Origin: Isoetes taiwanensis
Lineage: Eukaryota; Streptophyta; Lycopodiopsida; Isoetales; Isoetaceae
Direction of reading: 5' to 3'
Assembly: GCA_021234155.1 (NCBI GenBank)
Contig: JAJEKV010000041.1
Span: 2,234,447-2,298,446, forward strand
DNA: 64,000 nt
Part shown: piece by piece, positions 59,004 to 64,000 of the stretch
How positions within the stretch are numbered: the first letter of the stretch is position 1
How the letters are laid out: each line of letters begins with the position of its first letter
The notes under the pieces: generated by a model
The model's database searches: none
Seen by the model: the letters and a program-made list of their open reading frames with translations, nothing else
Told to the model about the DNA's origin: nothing
Position numbers and translations under genes: made by a program

Positions 59004-59742
59004 GACAGTAGGAAGGGAACTCTACGCTAGGAAGCTCAAAATTTTACAGAAATGGAATGTATCAATGCTAAAACTAAGGAGAGCCAGTCATATGCTAACG
59101 AAGTAGACAGATAAGACATTAGGTTATACAGATATCTGTTTAAGAAAATGTTGTGCTTAACAATTATGCCAATCATGTCCTGACCATGTTACAGAGTGTT
59201 AATAGAAAAGCCTTGTTCCAGTCCCTCAAACGTAGCAGCCTGCTTGAAGCTTCTCAAGCAGAGAAGAGAATTGGCCCCGGGCATGGAGGAAATTGAGGAG
59301 TGAAACTTATATTTCAGAGTGCACATCCATGCTGATTATTGCATTTCCTTTTGAGGATCTGCAAGCATGGACAAGAAGGACAGCATCTTGATCCCTTGGA
59401 AACCAGCAGTGCAGCACTTGCAGAATTACACATTGAAACAAAGGCGATGACTGGAGCAGATCTTTATCAATCATTAAAGCCTTAAGAAAGAAGACTGGAC
59501 GAGCGGAAAAAGGGATGCTAAAAAATATAAACCTGAACATGAAGAGCACAAGAGAAAGAGCATAAATAAAGAGCATGAATAAATTCTGAGGAGCTGCATC
59601 ATTTGCAACCAAGAAATCTCTCCAAGACATTTGCAACCAAGAAATTAAAAAGATCTAAGAATGCAAATTAGATCTGACTATAATGCAAAATCGTAAAAAA
59701 CCTTAGATGTTATTTGAATTAACCTTTTGTTGAGATTGTAGG

Positions 59743-62326
59743 TCTACAAACAAGTGGTGCATATGGATGTCCTTCTTGTGGGACTATCTTAACATCTTAT
59801 AGGTCAAAACATCTGAAGAAGCAAATATATGTTGGACATAAAAAGTACTTGGCAGAGGGCCATCCTACACGTGGATCCGATGAGACCACGAAGCCAACGA
59901 GATGGACACCTAAGGATTGGTTGGATGCTTGGAAGGAGATGAATCCCAATGTGAATTACTTGACTAGTTATGAAGATGCAAATGCAAATCTTCCGCCAGG
60001 AATGAAGAGGTTATCCATATTCTATAGGTTGGATTATTGGAGTGACTTGGAGTTGGTGCATTTACTTGATCCCATGTACATCTTCAAAAATGTCGCACAT
60101 TCTCTTTGGCAGCATATAACAGGAACATTGGCTGCTAGGATGGATCTGAAAGAGCAAAAAATAAAAAAGAAATATTGGCCGATCGAGAAGAAAGGCAGGA
60201 AAACCCTCACATGGAAACAAGGTGCATGGGTTCTAGGGAAAAAACAAGTTTTTGAGGTAAACAAAAGGATATCAAAGATACGCACACCAACTGGATATGG
60301 AGCCTCAAAGGCATTTACTAAAAAGGCGATCTCATTGGATTAAAATCCCATGATTGGCACAAGTTTCTTCGGTACTTTTTGATTTATATGCTCTAGTTTC
60401 TTATGAAAAAATTATATTTTAACATATGCACTTATACGTCGTGGACTTTCCAGCATATACTTCCATGTGTTATAGGGGATTTCTTGACTCCACAAGTAAG
60501 GAGCATTATATATCGATTGGGTAAATTTGCAAGGTGGGTCTCTTCCAAAGAGATTGAAGTGGCTGAGATATCAAAAGTAGAGGAGGAAGTGATTATACTG
60601 CTTTGTGACATCGAAAAGGAATTTCCCACTAGTTTTTTTGACCTTCAGGTACTACTAAACAAATTCTATGCAATTATGTTACTTCTATCAACTATAAGTT
60701 CAAATAATGTGCTTATATACACAGGTACATCTGATGATACATATTCCAAACGAGATAAGGTTGGCGGGGACCTGCTCCTAGTAGATGGATGTTTTTCTAG
60801 AGCGCTACATGAAGGTGCTCAAAAAAATTTTGTTCGATCAAATGGCAAAACCAGAGGGTTGCATGGCTGAAGGTCATCTTATACAAGAAACGCTATTTTA
60901 TCTAAACGATGCCACCACATCTTGCCATCCTGATGGTCCAAAATTGTGGGAGAAAGAAGAACCCAAGGAAATTACATCAGAAGTATTACAGGGTAATGGT
61001 GTAGAACGAAGTCTGAGCGATGACATGCTTCTTGCAGTAAACACATTTGTTCTTAATAATACTGCAAGTTTACAACCATGGAGGGACTTGCATGAAACTG
61101 CTAAGGAGGATGCACGAAGAAGGTCAACAGAGCGATCAACAAGACAATCTATTCCAGATGTAATGAATAATGCATGGTTATTGGCTTGTATGGACGAAGC
61201 TAAAGATTGTTGTCAAGTTATTCCAGATGATGATTATGAGCTTGCACTTGGTTGTAGTAGAAAGGTATCGGAAATCTTTGATTCAAAGTTTCATTCTTTT
61301 TATACTACATTACTCATCATCATTATTTTGTTCTAGGCGCGATTCTATACTTCAATGTGGGCATACGGGCAGCATTTTCGCATAAACAATGTGGATAAGC
61401 GTAGGGTTACATTTGATTCAGGTATCAGCTCAGAATTTGAACAAAAAAGTCAATCTAGCAACAGGGATCACAATCTTCTGGAGAGTAGCCTGAATTACAT
61501 GGGAATCCTGACAGACATTATTGAGTTGGATTATCGTAGCTTTCATGTAAATGTTTTCAAGGCGCGATGGTTCAAAGTTGTATACAGAGGTCGTGGCAAG
61601 ACAGTTAGGACTCATCCATCAGGATTTCCAGAAGTGGATTCTTCAAAGGTATTGCCTGAGATGAAAGAACCTTTTGTCTTTCCAAGTCAGGTTGAGCAGA
61701 TATTTATCCATGAGAATCCTAATGACACAAACTGGTGGATTGTCGTACATTGTCAACCGCGGGCGCGACGCATAATTGCTTTATCCGTAGATGAAAATAA
61801 CGTGGAAGAGCTCTCTCATGATATTCATACTGAGGTTGATGATGATTTTGATGGCGGCGGCGGCATTCATGTCGATGTTGCTGATGATGATGATTTTGAT
61901 GGTGGTGGTGGTGGTGAGGGTGAGGGTGTTATGGGTATTGCTAATGATGTTGATGATGACCCATTGTTGCATGAAGCAGAAGATGGAGAACTGGCAGATA
62001 TTGGTATCAACATTGAAGAGGAGAGTGCATATTTGGGAGAAGATTTGCTTGAGGATGATACTGATGAACATGTTCCTTTAGAATCATCGTTGGCACATTC
62101 ACAAAGAGAGGAAGTTGATAAAGAAGCAACTTATGTGCTTCGATCTCCATTCAATTCGCCAATCCATATTCGTGGTCATGATGAGGATTATATTGAAGAT
62201 GAAGAAATTGCGGGACATGTACATGATCATTCTGAAGCAATTAGTGGTTTGGCTCTTCGTCTATATCTAGATGATGACGAGGTGGAGGACATTGAGCATG
62301 ATCTAAGTGAACAAATTGATATGTGA
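59743..62326 (+). pseudogene. TnpD-like (Tnp2) transposase, C-terminal half
   Basis: Exon 59743-60343 gives GCPSCGTILTSYRSKHLKKQ, KPTRWTPKDWLDAWKEM, FYRLDYWSDLELVHLLDPMY (the LrHnLDvMH motif of Tnp2) and KISKIRTPTGYGASK. A one-base shift near 60325 moves the frame to LIGLKSHDWHKFLRYF. Next come a DUF4218 part (IIYRLGKFARWVSSKEIEV; then VHLMIHIPNEIRLAG, two stops, MDVFLERYMKVLKK and PEGCMAEGHL) and a DUF4216 part (61340-61700, SMWAYGQHFRINN.. and LDYRSFHVNVFKARWFKV). It ends in a long acidic Asp/Gly-rich tail (about 61800-62320). The upstream catalytic half is absent. The order of domains is that of Tnp2 proteins, which cut CACTA ends with TnpA's help. Confidence 0.75.
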
Positions 62327-62959
62327 TATGATTAATCAGCATTGTCAATCTTATTGCTATAACTATTATGGTATAGATCATTTGATGTTGAGCATTGCAT
62401 TATCTTCCTGATCACTTTGCTCCTTCATGTTGCCAAGTACCCTTCACCATTATCTTCCCCTCCAACTGACTATTGTTCGAGTATCCAAATCATTCTTGGA
62501 TTCTTCGAAGTAATATCCCTTGGTGCAATACTATATCTATAATGATGTATAAAAGTATTAGGCAGATGTTGTAGTGACTTAGTTATAATATTGCTTAAAT
62601 TTTGTTACAACAACCACCTCAAATTGCAATATAAAATTGACAAATCCTCCTCAAAATTACGTCAAAATATTAGATGAAATTTTGGATAACATTTTGTCAT
62701 AAGTCTTAAGAAAAGGTTGCCACAACTTTGCTATAATATTGTTCAAAAGTTGTTGCAATAACCTACTTAAGTTGCGCTAAAAAGTTGACAAAAAGGAGGT
62801 CATTCTTTTGACGAAATTTTTGACGCTATGCACTAGACACAATTTTGACACAATACAAACACGTTGTGTCAAGATAATAGCGTTCGACACAAAGTTGTCA
62901 CTGGACCTATGGCTTGTCACAAGGGTTGACACTATACCCCCCATCCTCTTGTAGTGATT

Positions 62960-64000
62960 GGACAGTCCTCATCATCAGGCCATACTAGCACAAAGTATCC
63001 TTCCTTGATGTCCTCAAAGGGATCCCACTCAGGAAGATCAAACCACTTCGGCTTTGAGGCCTTACTTCCCACAAACCACTTGGAACCCTTGTTGGGACCC
63101 AAGTGAGCATTCTTAGACGTGCTTGCACCTTGAGAACCCTCCCATCTTGACTCTGGCAAGAACCCGTCTCTTAGCTCCCTCCCACATGGCTGTTCAGTTT
63201 CTAAGCATGTCACAACTTTCTCCCAGTACTTGATTAGGGAGTCCATTTGATTTTTCTTAAGAGTGGAGGTGTGCTTTCCATTTGAACATCATCCCGGTCG
63301 TTATGTAATCCTTGATGCCCTTCACCGGTTGGCTAGAGTCTTTGCTGTCTTGAAGGGAGGTATTGGTTTTGGCTGCCCTTTAGGAATGAGAACTTCACCA
63401 AAGAAACACCCCTTTGCCACAACTTCGATACCTTGTCCGGGCATCCACAACTTGTCACCTGGTCTCCACTTATATTGCATGATTGGTATTCCATCCCTAA
63501 CCCAAAACTTGAATCAAGTGGCTTTGTGTGTCCTGTCAAGCTGGTCCTTACCATCTAGCAAGTATCCTTCTACAAATGATTTCCAATCGCAACCTCATCC
63601 ATCAAGAAAGCCATTGGGTTGGGGTCAATGCGACTCTCAAACACATCCATTAGTTCAGGGGAGAGTGGTCACGTTTTCTCTCTTGAGCTTGATGGAGAAA
63701 GTTCCAAAGAATCCATCTATATCATCATGTATGCCCAACCATCATGAATCCCACTTTCACAACTTTGAATACTCCCCACATTTGCCAAGTATGACATAGC
63801 CCCAAACATCCATCTATTCTTGTTTTTTTTTCCAGCGGTTGTCCAATGAACACATAGCTCCTCGGGCATTTGATTTCTCAAGTAAGGGGAAATCATCCCA
63901 AGTCCTCCTTGATTCACGGACACCTTGGATGTGAGCTTTTTAGCTGCCTTTGGTAACAAAGCGGTTGATCATCCATCAAAGCCTCAAAATGGGTCTTTGT
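62960..64000 (-). pseudogene. Unrecognised gene, 5' part, split by the CACTA element
   Basis: Reading leftwards: frames near 63960-63717 (NQGGLGMISPYLRNQMPEEL, GAMSYLANVGSIQS), near 63640-63330 (MAFLMDEVAIGNHL; RDGIPIMQYKWRPGDKLWMP; KGCFFGEVLIPKGQPKPIPP), and the 104-residue frame 63246-62960 (SLIKYWEKVVTCLETE, KPKWFDLPEWDPFEDIKEGY and FVLVWPDDEDCP) that stops at the insertion. The frame shifts between pieces may be introns or damage. The gene continues at 54287-53966 beyond the CACTA element. It is not a family I can name. It runs off the window end, so its start is not seen. Confidence 0.4.

Larger units (their letters stand above)
54288..62956. mobile_element. CACTA (En/Spm) element with TnpA-like and TnpD-like genes
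   Basis: Its left end is CACTACAAGAGGAGGG and its right end is the inverse of CACTACAAGAGGATGGGGGG, with a perfect ATT duplication (54285-54287 and 62957-62959). Subterminal DNA on both sides is packed with TGTCA/TTGACA words. A TnpA-like gene reads leftwards (about 58600 to 55175) and a TnpD-like gene reads rightwards (59743-62326), so they diverge. The first half of the TnpD transposase core (its first Asp motifs) is not found, so this copy is probably non-autonomous. Termini and internal words are shared with the element at 45498-50665. Confidence 0.85.

Noticed and set aside
61781-62081. 96-residue ORFs on both strands over the TnpD tail
   Set aside because: They arise from the GATGAT-like microsatellite (ILMVVV/IIIIS patterns), not from genes.
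63263-63799. 178-residue + strand ORF
   Set aside because: It lies antisense to the split - strand gene, whose frames carry more sensible residues; no domain is seen.

Overview
This is nuclear DNA from a eukaryote, almost certainly a land plant. The signs are split genes with GT/AG introns, a plant-type PIG-Y gene, FAR1/MULE and En/Spm (CACTA) transposons in their plant forms, a copia element with a plant initiator-Met primer site, and very long AT-rich spacers. An endonuclease-less Penelope-like element (PLE) and the density of nested transposons suggest a large, repeat-rich genome, perhaps of a non-flowering plant (fern, lycophyte or bryophyte); that lineage call is inference.

Layout. 1-7.34 kb: a PLE-type retroelement with an unrecognised ORF1, a PLE/TERT-like reverse transcriptase and nearly identical direct repeats at both ends. 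7.5-8.2 kb: an unrecognised basic ORF. 8.3-8.9 kb: a palindrome-rich repeat block. 10.81-13.19 kb: a non-autonomous hAT-type element with a perfect 8-bp target duplication. 13.2-24.2 kb: the most host-like part. It holds a two-exon PIG-Y gene (GPI-anchor synthesis), a decayed LRR receptor fragment, a small Ty3 integrase fossil, a PHD-like cysteine-rich ORF, and long stretches where I see no gene. 24.2-25.9 kb: a small repeat-bearing unit with three G-box/ABRE-like motifs, then degenerate repeats.

26.0-34.1 kb is the most striking part. A MULE (Mutator-like) transposon has long terminal arrays built of hairpin boxes (GATCCC...GGGATC). It carries a FAR1/SWIM-type transposase on the + strand and, convergent to it, a ULP1-type SUMO-protease-like gene on the - strand, with a third array of the same boxes between them. 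A small open frame for a secreted Gly/Arg-rich peptide begins just outside its left array and reads away from it.

34.1-64.0 kb is a nest of mobile elements: a tRNA-derived SINE; a hAT (ZNF862/DUF4371-type) relic intermingled with LINE pieces; a Ty3/gypsy chromovirus fossil whose 5' LTR is split by a 5.2-kb CACTA element (which itself holds a second LINE piece); a copia fossil; and an 8.7-kb CACTA element with TnpA-like and TnpD-like genes. The last one, with a perfect 3-bp duplication, has split an unrecognised - strand gene. Most coding sequence here belongs to transposons. PIG-Y is the only confident host gene.
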